Shown piece by piece: positions 10,993-21,614 of a stretch of 64,000 nucleotides of DNA. The notes under the pieces are model-generated. The model did not search any database. It was not told the DNA's origin and saw only the letters and a list, made by a program, of their open reading frames with translations. Both the position numbers and the translations under genes were made by a program. Position 1 is the stretch's first letter. Each line of letters starts with the position of its first letter. The stretch comes from Lycorma delicatula (lineage: Eukaryota; Arthropoda; Insecta; Hemiptera; Fulgoridae), in the NCBI RefSeq assembly GCF_047948215.1, contig NC_134456.1:77800515-77864514 (forward strand), in the 5' to 3' direction.

Positions 10993-12068
10993 CGCCGGTA
11001 AGAGTTTATAGATAAACGTATGGACGCGGACGATGAAAATTATTACGCTTCAATAGTTAAAAGGTTGAGGCGGGTACCGGTTCTGTAAGCCAGAGTATAC
11101 AAATATTGCCAGGGATCAGCGGGGAGATTGAGTAGTTTAGCGAGGCCTTGTTCGGCGTAGTAGTGATAACAAACGTAGAATTGCAAGCCGGAATTCAACG
11201 CGGTTGCGGTGACGGGGATGTCAGCAAGCCTGTGGTAACAATGAGTGAAAAGTACATCGTAAGTATTCCAGCATGATCAGTGTGTGAATGCAGAAAGTTG
11301 TTCGGCGAGTGGTTGGTAAAGAGTAGTGAAAGTGACAGTATTCTATTCATTCATAAAGTGTAGGGTAGTTCTATTGTAAACACTAAAATTAATAATGTTT
11401 GTAGATAATTGAATTGCATTTAGACTTTTCTAGTGTTATTTTGTTAATGCAATATCAGGTTCTAGCGATCATATAACGTTTTTACTTCATTAGCCTGTAT
11501 TCTGGTATTTATTAATTTAACTGTCATTAAATAAATCTTGTCTTTTTATTTGAATTACTAATTTGTATGTTATGTATGCGTATTATTATTATTATTATTA
11601 TCCCACACCTTCACAGCTTCTTCTTTTGCCGGTGACATTCCCTAAACTCGGAGTAATTTATACCAATGAGATTAGGTTTGCTGTAGTTGACAAAAGGCCT
11701 TCCGAGCAACATGGCAGGAGTCAATTATCACACTCATTTGCATTAGCGCGTGGGTCTTCCACTGGATCTTCAGTTTTTCAAGACTGTTGTGCAAAGTAGA
11801 TGGTATTATTCCCTCTCCAGATATAGTTATTGGGATTATATAAACTTCTTTTTGATTCCACATTTCTTTAATTTTAAAAGCAAGATCTGTATGTTTCTCA
11901 GCTTCTCATTGTGTTTAATGTTGATGTTGTTACTTGATGGGATGGTATTGTTATTATCATTGTTGTTATTATTTATTTTCTTTATATATATTAAGGCAAT
12001 AAACTATATTTATAAGAAATCTTTTTTTTTGTAAGTCTCTCAATATCTTGGGAACCGCGAACACGAAA
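10993..12068 (+). repeat. LTR (family L, copy 3) interrupted by a LINE 3' end
   Basis: Left part 10993-11600 follows the LTR order seen at 43540-44120: GGTACCGGTTCTG, GCCAGGGATCAGC, AACAATGAGTGAA, AGTGTAGGGTAGTTCTATTG. The last piece, CTCTCAATATCTTGGGAACC and GCGAACACG at about 12036-12065, is the LTR 3' end. In between, roughly 11578-11940 holds antisense LINE sequence. The 5' tip is missing. So a non-LTR element jumped into a solo LTR. Confidence 0.75.
11578..11930 (-). pseudogene. LINE C-terminus with trinucleotide 3' tail, inserted in LTR copy 3
   Basis: The minus strand reads DLAFKIKEMWNQKEVYIIPI, then GEGIIPSTLHNSLEKLKIQW, then VIIDSCHVARKAF. I recognise this as the C-terminal tail of certain LINE polyproteins (form: ..EIKxMW..V.IIPIV.S..GVIP..L...LE.L.., ..TC.IVRK). 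The protein ends shortly after, and the 3' end of the element is an (AAT)n run (11579-11602 on the plus strand, ATT repeats), a kind of tail used by some LINE clades in place of poly(A). Only the last 80 or so residues were inserted, the usual sign of 5'-truncated target-primed reverse transcription. Clade not determined. Confidence 0.6.
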
Positions 12069-12224
12069 ATATTTTATTCTATTTTACTATCAAATATACC
12101 TGTTAGTTTAAAAAAAAAAAAAATAAAAATAACTGTTTACAATTATATTATTTTTAAATAGTTCGTTTACAATTTCGACAAATTTTTACAGTTTAAGAAG
12201 ATTATTTATTATCACACGATTATA

Positions 12225-12392
12225 TCAGTGTGTGTTAATTTCCATGTTTTCAACATTTACTCTAACATGATACCTGTGTGGTTTTATCAGTTGAATCGGT
12301 ACAGAGGGTTTGTTTGGAAGTTTATCTCTGAGCGCTACATTTAACAGTGCAGCGGCAGTTTCTTTGTTTGAATCGCTTTTAATGAAATTTAC
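12225..12392 (-). CDS. Candidate terminal exon of an unrecognised host gene
   Basis: On the minus strand a strong acceptor, a pyrimidine-rich run (TTTCCTCTCC..TTTTTGTAG) ending at 12393, is followed by a 55-codon open frame to a TGA at 12225-12227. The peptide starts VNFIKSDSNKETAAALLNVA, continues with LRDKLPNKPSVPIQLIKPHR and ends ENMEINTH. Composition is that of an ordinary soluble protein, with mixed codons and no repeats, unlike the translated AT-rich DNA around it. AATAAA lies about 15 bases past the stop (rc of 12205-12210), where a poly(A) signal would be. I assumed phase 0 at the acceptor. I do not recognise the protein; no domain can be named from 55 residues. It could also be an eroded element ORF, but no repeat copy occurs in the window and it has no in-frame stop. 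Confidence 0.5.
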   Translation of the reverse strand, partial: VNFIKSDSNKETAAALLNVALRDKLPNKPSVPIQLIKPHRYHVRVNVENMEINTH

Positions 12393-12399
12393 CTACAAA

Positions 12400-13552
12400 A
12401 ACGGAGAGGAAATTATGTAAGAAAATTACAGAATTCAAAGGTGACTGAGTAACTAAATTTTTTTCTTTTGCAACTTCTTTTATAAAATAATATTTATTCT
12501 ACAATCATATACATATTTTTTTCTTTTTAATAAACAAACTTTAAAAATGTTACTTTATCAGTGTTTAAGTCCCTTTTAAATGTAGGGCTTAATTATGTTT
12601 TTTTTTTTTTTTTTTTTATAAACAAACTTTATCAGTATATTCTAATTACGTAGATACGAAGTAATTAATTTATAAATTGATTAAATTACGGTTTTTTAAA
12701 ATTTTATAATATTTGATACTTTTATTTCTACTATTAAATAAACTTTTCCTTTTTTTAATTTTTGCCTGGTTTATCTCTTATTACTTTGAAATTACTATTA
12801 TTGTTATTTAAACGAAAAAATCCGTTTAAAAATAATTTTTTTTTAAACTACAATAAATATTTATCACAGTCGCGGTTTAAAAAAAAATAAAATTAAAGTA
12901 AAATTAAATAAATAAAACAATTTAAAAACAGGACGTAAAAAGTTCATATAAATCGAAATAACAAGTTGAAAGTATTATTTTAAAACATGATTGTTTTTAT
13001 TTATGCGTTAAACACTATATGTATTGAAAAAAAAAACTTTATAATTAAAAATAAATAGTCTGGATGAAAATTCATTAAAAAAAATTGAAATTCTGGGTAT
13101 TAACAGTAAAATAGTTTAACTACATTCTTTTTGGTTTTCTATTACATGTTAAGTTATTTGTAAACTTAAAACGTAAATGAACAATGAAGCTGTTAAAATG
13201 CAGTAATTCAGAATTTCTACATTTATCGCTGTGAAACGAAAATAAAATTCACTATTTTTATGTTCTAGGACAAAATAAAACTTTAGATATTAACGTAATT
13301 TTTACCTGTATGATTTTCTTTTAATATTAATAATATTAAATATTTAGTAATAATATTATAATCAAATATCATTGTAAGTCACCCTCCATCCAAAAGAAAA
13401 CTAAGTTTTTGGAAGTATATATTTAGTGGGTTCTTTTTTTAATTTTATTTCACTTAACATAATAAACGTAGAAAAATAAAAAAAAACTTTTTTTCAAAGT
13501 GATTTGGAAATGGAGGAGGAGACAAAAATAAAAAATTGTGACTTTTTTAATT
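12400..13552. other. AT-rich gap, possible intron
   Basis: About 80% A+T, with a poly-T run near 12598-12618 and no recognisable coding sequence. It would be intron if the candidate exon at 12225-12392 is real. Confidence 0.45.
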
Positions 13553-14084
13553 TTACTTTCCCACCCAGCGTTAAAGTAATGCTTTAGAAGGAAAAGCATT
13601 ATAATCGGTCCAATTTGGGCATATGCGGTTTACGCCAGATCTTTACGTTCTGACACCTAAGGAATCAAAAAAACCCACAAAAATCGGATGGAAATGTCCG
13701 CATGTATATGTGTGTGTGTTCGGTGTTTCACATATTATATCTCCAGAACTACTCAAACGACTTTGACCAAACTTGGTCAGATTACTTCTATATATGGGGC
13801 ATTGATGTCATTAAATTTGAAGTTTAAAAGATCAAGGGGGTGAAGCAGTAGAACAACGTTACTCTCAGTATCTCAAGATTTCGCCTTATTAAAGTCTTAT
13901 TTTTCTTAGGCACGTTTGTTAACAGTTAACAAATAATATTGCAAAAAAAGTGTTTAATTTTTGTAAAATCACACTCCCACTCCACCATAAATGCTCTAAA
14001 TAAACTATTGGCTAAGTGGGTATAGTGCGTTGTTAGTACTCTCTCTCACCACAAGGAGCGCTAGTAGTACAGCTGGTGTAGTTG

Positions 14085-14410
14085 TCTGTTTTTTTCTGTT
14101 TAGCCTCCGCAACCACTATAAGGTATTACTTCGGAAGATGATATGTATGAATGTAAATGTAGCATAGTCTTGTACAGTCCCAGGTCGACCCATTCCTATG
14201 CCGGCCTCCGTGGCGTGAGTGATAGCGTCTTGGCATTTCATCCGGAGGTCCCGCGTTTGAATCTCGGTCAGGCGTGGAATTTTCACACACGCTACAAATA
14301 GTTAAAAAAAAAGGAGGAGGTTAAAAAAAAGGTTGACCGTTCCTGAGATGTGTAGTTAAATGAAACCCAACCAACAAAGGACACTGGTATCCCAACTATT
14401 CAAATCCTAT
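14085..14410 (-). repeat. tRNA-derived SINE-1, minus strand, split by SINE-2
   Basis: The plus strand carries the SINE-1 body in reverse: CTGTTTAGCCTCCG..., GAAGATGATATGTATGAATG, TCTTGTACAGTCCCAGGTCG, then, after the inserted SINE-2, TTCCTGAGATGTGTAGTTAA and AACCCAACCAACAAAGGACA. The tRNA-like head is missing. It is the same element as 50381-50670 and 58676-58972. Confidence 0.75.
14198..14330 (+). repeat. tRNA-derived SINE-2, inserted in SINE-1
   Basis: The head CCGGCCTCCGTGGCGTGAGT has a polymerase III A-box (TGGCGTGAGTG), and CGCGTTTGAATCTCGG has the B-box, at tRNA-like spacing. ACACACGCTACAAATAG and GGAGGAGGTTAAAAAAAA follow as tail. The flanks GGTCGACCCATTCCT (14183-14197) and GGTTGACCGTTCCT (14331-14344) are a near-perfect target-site duplication. 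Copy 2 is at 40000-40160. Confidence 0.8.
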
Positions 14411-15040
14411 TATCTGCTATGTTGTAACGTCGCAGGTGAGCAGTAGAATTAAATAAATGCCTAATATTTAAACTGGCTGCCAGTACCAGTACACCCGCCC
14501 GAATGAAATACGGTACGCGCGGGAGCTTTAGTTAGAATTATCGAGTTAAATAAACAAAAAAATATGTATATAAAATAATAAATATTTTAAATTAAGTTTT
14601 TTGGATATGTTTGTGTAAACCGTGCATCAAAAAAAAGCTGCGTGATGGGAAAGTCCTACAACTTTGTTTTTGTCTTTTTTAAAACTGTTTTTTATTTATT
14701 TAAACATATAATGATCATTTTACAATATAATGTCATTATAAATTACCCTTTCTCAAAAAGGAAACTTAAGTAACTTTCTTTATCTACTAGTATAATTATT
14801 TTCCCACTACATAAGAATAAATAACCAATGTCACGAAAATATTACAACTTTGTTGTCAGATTTTTAAAAATATTATCAGATGTTTTACTGATTGGGATAG
14901 CAGAAACAATGAAAACCCAGTTCCATTTTGAGATATTAAAAATATTTTTAAGGTAATTCCACAAATATTCTTAAGGCCCGAGACACCATGATACGTAGGT
15001 TACTAAAAATTGGTGATACTGCAAAACATGTAGTAAATGC

Positions 15041-15080
15041 ATTCGATTTGGGCTGTGTAAAGACACAGCCCGAATCGAAT
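15041..15080. repeat. 18-bp-stem hairpin
   Basis: ATTCGATTTGGGCTGTGT (15041-15058), loop AAAG, then ACACAGCCCGAATCGAAT (15063-15080). There is a single T/C mismatch, which would be a G-U pair in RNA. It is GC-richer than its surroundings and lies next to the foldback at 15119-15500. Confidence 0.85.
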
Positions 15081-15118
15081 ATTTTTTTTTAATATAAGCC
15101 ATTAAAAAAGTAAATACA

Positions 15119-15500
15119 TAAAAAAAAATTGCAAATTTTTCTTTATATTCACTGAAGTTTTTAATATCCATATACTACTGATCGGTTCGATGCAGATTAA
15201 ATGCAAATTTATTGAAAAATATGACAAACGAATTTAATTATCTTTATTACTTTCTTTATGCGATCATGAGTATTGTTTTCTCAAATTTAATAAAATGTTA
15301 AATTCTTTCAAATGGATTGCTTTTTTCATATTATTAAAGTATTGTATTGAAAAAAGAAAAAAAAAGAAAATTTATTTTTTAATTAAAATTTAAAATCATA
15401 TTTTTCAATAAATGTACGTTTAATTTGCTTTGAACTGATCAATAATATATGGATATAATAAACTTCAGTGAATATAAAGAAAATTTTGCAATTTTTTTTA
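15119..15500. repeat. Foldback element with about 105-bp arms
   Basis: The left arm (15119-15222) is the reverse complement of the right arm (about 15394-15500). Both carry TATATGGATAT and CTTCAGTGAATATAAAGAAA in the right-arm sense, followed by TTTGCAATTTTTTT. Arms agree at most positions, with scattered differences. The loop is about 170 AT-rich bases. The right arm runs straight into the TTACTTTCCC start of family B copy 2. Confidence 0.75.
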
Positions 15501-16240
15501 TTACTTTCCCCTCTAGATAGCGCTGTAGCAGAGCTAGAAAAACTGGATTGAAATTTTCCGGTTGTTAATATTCGTATGTACGTGTGTTCGGTGTTGGTCT
15601 AAATCACGTTATATCTCCAAAACTACTGGACCGATTTTCACCAAACTTTGTCAGATTACTTCTATATGAGGCATTGATGCCATTAAATTTTCAACTTAAA
15701 AGGTCAGTATCGCGAAATTTCGCCTAATTAGATCATATTTTCCTTAGGCACATTTGTTAACTTTAAAGAAAAACAATATATGGAAAAACCTTTTTTAAAA
15801 AAATCGCACCACTCCAAAATATTGTTGTAGTAGTCCGCCATCACAGGTGAGCGCTAGAATTAAATAAATGATTAATATTTAAAGTGTAAAAAAGTAAATT
15901 GATCTGGCTGGGTCTCGAGTTCGATCCTGGGTTTACTCGGTACGTGTACCGAATCATCTCGGTTGTCGTATGGTACAGAGGTGTCTCGCGGCTACACCAG
16001 TATGACCGTATAAGCGAAATTTGTTCCACGTAAGTTGTGAAATTACGTTAGTTTAGTTAGTGCCGACTGTCGCTGCTAGAGGTGCCAAACCTGCGCGAGT
16101 TAAATAAAATATGCGCACGCGCTTTAATTAGAATCATTTAATTGAATAAACGAAAAATATATTTAAATAAAATTTAAGCTAAGTTGTGTTTGTATGTCTG
16201 TGTAAGCCATGAATCAGAAACAACTCGTAGTTGTCAAGTT
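15501..16240 (+). repeat. Family B repeat, copy 2
   Basis: Starts TTACTTTCCCCTCTAGATAG. It has the TATCTCCAAAACTACTGGAC, GATTACTTCTATATGAGGCA and CGCGAAATTTCGCCTAATTA blocks. There are no SINE-1/2 here; instead about 180 bp of other sequence (15885-16065) with a B-box-like GAGTTCGATCCTGG is present. The 3' end is interrupted by family A copy 3, which starts at 16244. Confidence 0.6.
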
Positions 16241-16243
16241 TTT

Positions 16244-16855
16244 ACTTCATTGTAAAGTAAAGGAAGTATTGTGATGGCGAAAAATTTTGGTTTTCAGATT
16301 TTAACTAAAATATCCTCCACTTTGACCATCCCTGAACGTACATACTTACGTATGAGCGTATTCATCTCCCATAACTCAAAAACGATTAGCTGTAGGATGC
16401 TGAAATTTTGGATTTAGGACTGTTGTCCTAAATTAATTTTTAAAGTGTTTAAAAACGCCAAAATCCAAATTTTTTGGATTTTGGGACTTTTTCTTAACTG
16501 CTGTAATACGCCCTCAATGAGAGCTTTTCAAGATATATCATAAGTGGTACTTATTTTAGTTTGTTCAAGATTTATAGCCAAATAACATTTTAATTACTGA
16601 AATATTTGTATCTTGCAAAGGGAAAGCACATCGGTTCGAATTCGACTTTATCTCCTTTTTTAATATTTTTTTTTAATTTAAATGTATTGATTTATTATTA
16701 ATTATTAATCTCCGATTGTAAAAAAAATTTACAATAAATAATAATTCAATAAAAAAAATGAAAAAAAATATCATAATTTATTAATGAAATAAAATTTTAT
16801 GTACTTTTCATTTTAAAATAATGTGTATTTAGTTTAAAAGGCGTACAAAGAAGTC
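16244..16855 (+). repeat. Family A element, copy 3
   Basis: Starts ACTTCATTGTAAAGTAAAGG and ends GGCGTACAAAGAAGTCATTT. The interior follows copy 1 from TCAGATTTTAACTAAAA to the poly-A/T rich 3' third (TAATAATTCAATAAAAAAAA). Termini are slightly decayed (TTGTAAAG for TTGTACG). Non-coding. Confidence 0.65.
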
Positions 16856-18858
16856 ATTTGGCGTCTAAATTAATTTTATTTTTTATTAAAATATTTTTGT
16901 ATAACAATATAATATTTTCGTACTCCTGGGCGTAAAATTATCATTAGCTAGGCTACGAACAATAATTGCTGAGTTAACGACTGAATATGTGTGTCTAGAA
17001 TTTCCGAAATATATACGATTATACATGTAGAAGTAGAAATAATTTTTGTAAGAAAACATTCTGGTCAAAATTATGTTAATATTAAATGTTTAACTTTCTC
17101 CTAGAAACATAAAAAAAAATTGAATTTTATTTTTTTCACAATAAATGTAGAAATTTTGAATTACCACACGCTATAACCTTTTTTTTTAATAATTTATCAT
17201 GATGTTCCGTAAAAGTTACATAATAGTAATTTTTTCTTGTTTTAATTATTAAATACTAATAAGATATTATTCCACCAACCTCTGTGAGATATTAATAAAG
17301 ATTTTCATCGAAAAGTTTTTGGGTAAAGCCACAAATGTGCACGATATGTTTGACGACTTAAAAAATTTCATATCATTTCTTGTTCGTAAGTTTTAAAGCA
17401 TTTGTAATGAATTAAATTCTACGTAATATTAATATAAACAAAACAGTGTTCTACTTTCAATGAGGTCTTTAGTTGAATATAGGAACTTAGAAATCTTAAC
17501 AAAATTGCATTACAGGCTTCCCAAGCTACTATAGACTCACGCATGGATACAATAATACACACAGTTGATTTTTTATTAAGATGGTAAAATTTTATAATTT
17601 CATCAATAAAATCTTATCATTAACTTACTATTAAACGTTTCTGAGATGTTAAAAGCTCAGATTTTTTCATTATAATTAAGAAGTTGAAACCGTAAAAACC
17701 ATTTATTCAGTAACACAAATTACAGTAAATTTACTTCAGTTCGTTGGTTTTATAATTTTTTTATTGTAGATGGGTCTGTTTAGCCCAGTATTAATAACAA
17801 AAAATATACAAGTCTACAACTTTAATATATTGTGTAATAAAATTACACTACATAGTAATATCCTTTTTAATATAAAATATTTTTTAACCTTCTTAAACTA
17901 GTAGTAAAATGGATGAAAGATACAAATTTTCCATGATTACAGTTAAATAAATCAGATCACAATGTAAAACACTACGAATATACTTTTTTTTTATTAATAA
18001 AATTTTACCATAAAAGGTTACGAATCATATAATCATTTTTTTGCACTGAAATGTCTATTTATATGATCATACAAAACAATAAATTTAAAGTTACAGCTGT
18101 TAAATAATGCAAGTGCACGTATAATATGAAAGCCTGACCTTAGGTCTATTCCAGTTTTTTCTTCCTTTTACTTCAGATTAGGTGTCCCCGAGGGCTTAAT
18201 ACCTGCTGTTTTTTTCCAAGTAATATTCCTTTAGCTTATATTTTACAGTTTTATTCTTCCTTTATCAACCCCCGCTTACTAAAAAGTTTTTTTTTTGTTT
18301 ATAACACAACGTAAGTTTTGTAATTCAATAAGGTAAAATTATAATTAACAGAGATAAAATATTGTTTTTATTTCTTAATCATAAATAAAATTAATGTGAG
18401 AAACGGAAACTGTTGGTTGTCTTGTTTTACAGAATATAAAGTTGTTTTATTTTCATAATTTTTCAATCTACTGACTTTGTTGTAAATGATTTTATTAACC
18501 TTGATTTAATAGTACACGCATTATGAAAGTCTGTAGCACATCCTAAGACTGTTCAGTGTAATTGACACAGCCAATAAAATACACAAGGAAGAAAGAAACA
18601 TTGTTCTTATTTTTATTCTATGCTTCTACATTAAAAATTAACACCTCTGTAGCTCTCTAATAGATAAATTATAAAAAAATAAACGTCCGAACTCATTTGG
18701 GTGTAAAAAATGGTAACCGTTTCGTTAAAATAAAGGGTAAAGCAGAGGAAACACATGTTTTTCACTACTGAATATCTTCGGCTATTTTTAATTATAGAAA
18801 AAGGTTTTACATTAAATAATAGTATTTTTATTACATTTTTGAAATCAACATACCTTAA
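16856..18858. other. AT-rich gap, no gene seen
   Basis: Two kilobases without recognised coding sequence or repeat. One plus-strand acceptor-like site (TTTTACTTCAG at about 18165-18175) is followed by a T-rich open frame of low complexity, which I do not count as an exon. Confidence 0.45.
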
Positions 18859-20040
18859 TTAGGTTCGGAAAATAATGTCAGTAAGATGACGTCCTTCTTA
18901 TCGGACGCAAATTCGGTGCCTCTCCTTAAAGCTATACACGGCTTTCTCAAAAATTTCATTCGACACAGCGTCAGTTTCTTGACGAATGGGAATTTTCAGT
19001 TCTTCGATTGCGTGAGGCATTTTCAAGTACACTCTTGATTTCAGGTAGCCCCAAAAAGAAGTCGCACATCGATAAATTAAGAGTGCGTGGAGACCAAGAT
19101 ACACCGCCGAATAGCGAAATGGCATGTCCAGAAAACATTTGTCGAATCACTTCAATCGATGCTCTCGTCGTTTGAGCTGTGACACCATCCTGTTGGAACC
19201 ACTTTTCTCTCATAATCACTCGATGTCTTTCCAGTTCTGGACGCAGGAAGTTGTTTAAAATGTCGATGTAGCGCGCTGATATCACTGTAACTGCGGTGTC
19301 ACCCCTCAAAAAAGTAAGGACCAACAATTCCTATCTTGGAGACACCGCACTATACTTCCTTTTGTGCTGTGGAAAGGTTTTTTGGTGTAGTTCACGTGGG
19401 TTCTCCGACGCCCACTACCGACAGTTCTGAATATTAACATACACATCCAGATGGAAATGGGCTTCGTCACTCATCATTAATAAAGCGTTTGCATCTCTTC
19501 CGTAAAAATGGCATTTATTATGACACAAAATTCTCTGCGTTGCACAAAATCCCTTTCAGTTACCTGCTGGACGATCATTATTTTGTATGGTGAAATTTGA
19601 GATCACCGTATAAGATGCGATGAAGTAAACGACGTGACATACCAAGCGCTACAGCCTGTCACCTAGCGGATCGTTTCGGACTAGCAAGAACTGCCCTTCT
19701 CACTCTGTCTACGTAATAAACCATAGATTCATACCAATTACAATAGAAAGAGTTAACATAAAATCATTTATCAAATGAATAAAATCATAAAAAATTAAAC
19801 GTTAAGTTTCCGGAGTTTGGACTGAACGGAGAAAGTCAGATAATTCTTTCTTCATCACAGATTCAGTACTTGTAAATGCCTCAAACCATCGGAGTATGGT
19901 ATTTCTATCTGGAAATGTACCTCGACTTTCGACATTAAAATATCGACGGAATTGACGTTGAACCGTGAACTCAGAATCATTGTTTCTAAAAAAAACTGCT
20001 CGACAGCAAACGCACGATGTTCTACGCTCCAGTGCTCCAT
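18859..20040 (-). pseudogene. Mariner-superfamily transposase (DUF4817-type), degenerate
   Basis: The minus strand starts MEHWSVEHRAFAVEQFF at 20040 and, after a frameshift, continues RQFRRYFNVESRGTFPDRNT and ILRWFEAF, the helix-turn-helix region of a transposase family very common in insects. Further on come MMSDEAHFHLDVYVN (catalytic Asp near 19466), SENPRELHQKTFPQHKRK, TAVTVISARYIDILNNFLRP, EKWFQQDGVTAQTTRA (second catalytic Asp), LSMCDFFLG, and finally HLTDIIFRT with TAA at 18859-18861. So both ends of the protein (family length about 340-350 residues) are present, but frameshifts separate blocks and an AT-rich insertion lies near 19720-19800. It is not functional. Terminal inverted repeats were not identified with confidence. 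Confidence 0.9.
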
Positions 20041-21438
20041 AGCGAGTGAAACTGCATAGTCTGAGGTGTCCGCCCGAAAGTCAGTACTCCCACTCGCCGC
20101 TGAATACTAGCGGTTTAAAAACATGCGTTTCCTACGCTCCACTCCGTATAACAACTAATAAATTAATTTTAATAAAAATATATTGAAAAACAGTTTTATG
20201 TACAGTATTGGTGCAATTTTATGTAATTGGCAAGGTTTCCAACTAAGACTTTGATCCCACGATGTAATTATTTATTTTATTCATACAGTAACAAAAAGTT
20301 GACACCCAAAAACAGTTACTGTGAGGAATGATAATGAATTTTATCATTTGTGAATAATACTATGCCTGACAGGATGATTCAAAACAGCCAGAATATCTAG
20401 ATGATAGGAGAAGATACTACCGTTGCACCTCAGGGATTGGCGGTGTGCAATAACTGAACTTTGCCAAATATAAGTAATAAATGTGTTACATATTATTTGC
20501 AAAATATTTATTACTAAAATTTAAAAATTTTAATTATTTACAAAAGTAGGCCGATGCACAAAATTAAATAAAGCCACAGAAATGGCTTCTGTTACAAAAA
20601 TAAACAACTTATCCACAAAATAAAATAAAATAAACACAGAATTTACAAGTACAATTAAGTTGGATTAATTTCAAACAAAGGCAAAATGTTGTTTCCATAA
20701 ATGCATAAAAGTAATGCACTGAAAAAGAAATCTCATCACCTGTTAACTATTAAATTTTCATTTAAGTTCACAGTCTACTTATCTATAACTTATCTAGTTA
20801 GTTCTGGAAATAATTATATCATTACTATTTAAGCACAAATTTAAGTTTCTAAAGGAACACAAATGTTCTAACAAATATTTAAATAAAATCATAAATATTC
20901 CGCTAAAGTTATACTAACATAATCGTTTTTATAGGAACATTAAAAATCAATTTTTCAAGTGGATGCAAATTAGCATCTTGAATCATTACATAAATGTTTC
21001 ATGAATATTAAAAACACTAATAAATACCAACTAGCTTTTATACCAAAATTCAGTTTTATGTTAAATCTTCCAGAGATATAAAACAGAAAAGACAGAAATA
21101 TACATTTTCAGATTTGGTGAACCAACATTAATTATATATTTCGAATTAAAAAGATTGCAGAAGTCAACAAGTAAGCACCTGTCAGGAAATGGGATAATTT
21201 TTGTGTCAACCTATAACAGGAATTTTCTTTTATTTAGTATTGAAACATCCAAGAGAGTTTGTTTATATTTTAGATCATATGACCATAAAAGTTGCACGTG
21301 ACTTGACATAGACTCAATCACTCCTGAAAACTGTAGAAAAATTCCTCAAAATATTCAGCATCCTACATTAGAATTATTTGGTGAAAGTGAGGAATGAAGT
21401 CGTATTTAGTTATATTCTCCAGTAGGTTTAGAAGTATC
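20041..21438. other. AT-rich gap
   Basis: No recognised gene. A GC-richer patch at about 20360-20465 has short open frames on both strands but no motif. If the minus-strand exon at 21439 is real, the first part below it would be 3' UTR or intergenic. Confidence 0.4.
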
Positions 21439-21614
21439 TCAAGCTGAGATGTAGGTGACAACAGCTTTATCAGCGACAGTTCGAGGCTGAATTACTACAG
21501 CCCTATAATTTTTATTGGTAGCTTTTTTGGTTGCTTTGCATGTGTTATAGTCATAATAAAATCTTGAAAAATTAATATAAATAATTTCTTTCTTATGTTC
21601 TCCTTTCTGTTTTC
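21439..21614 (-). CDS. Candidate terminal coding segment, unrecognised
   Basis: The minus strand is open for about 58 codons to a TGA at 21439-21441. The last part is well-formed protein sequence: KATKKATNKNYRAVVIQPRT then VADKAVVTYISA at the end. Codon use in that part (GCT, GTC, ACC, CAG, CGA) differs from translated AT-rich noise. The upstream half (IIYINFSRFYYDYNTC) is less convincing and may be intron. An acceptor could be the AG at about 21614 (..TTGAAAACAG) or a later AG within the frame; neither has a strong pyrimidine tract, so the left boundary is uncertain. I do not recognise the protein. It may be a host exon or the last piece of an old element. Confidence 0.3.

Larger units (their letters stand above)
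13553..14654 (+). repeat. Family B repeat, copy 1 (carries nested SINEs)
   Basis: Starts TTACTTTCCC and ends GGGAAAGT, short inverted ends. Shared blocks with copies at 15501 and 39405 are: TATCTCCAGAACTACT, the TCAGATTACTTCTATATATG-like block followed by GGGGCATTGATG, TATCTCAAGATTTCGCC, and near the 3' end the ACACCCGCCCGAATGAAAT-type block then AATTAAATAAACAAA. The insertion of two SINEs (14085-14410) lengthens this copy. Non-coding. The class is unknown; the short inverted ends suggest a non-autonomous DNA element. Confidence 0.6.

Noticed and set aside
18165..18320. Plus-strand exon after TTTTACTTCAG
   Set aside because: The open frame is T-rich (Phe, Ser, Leu) and low in complexity; no donor of note.
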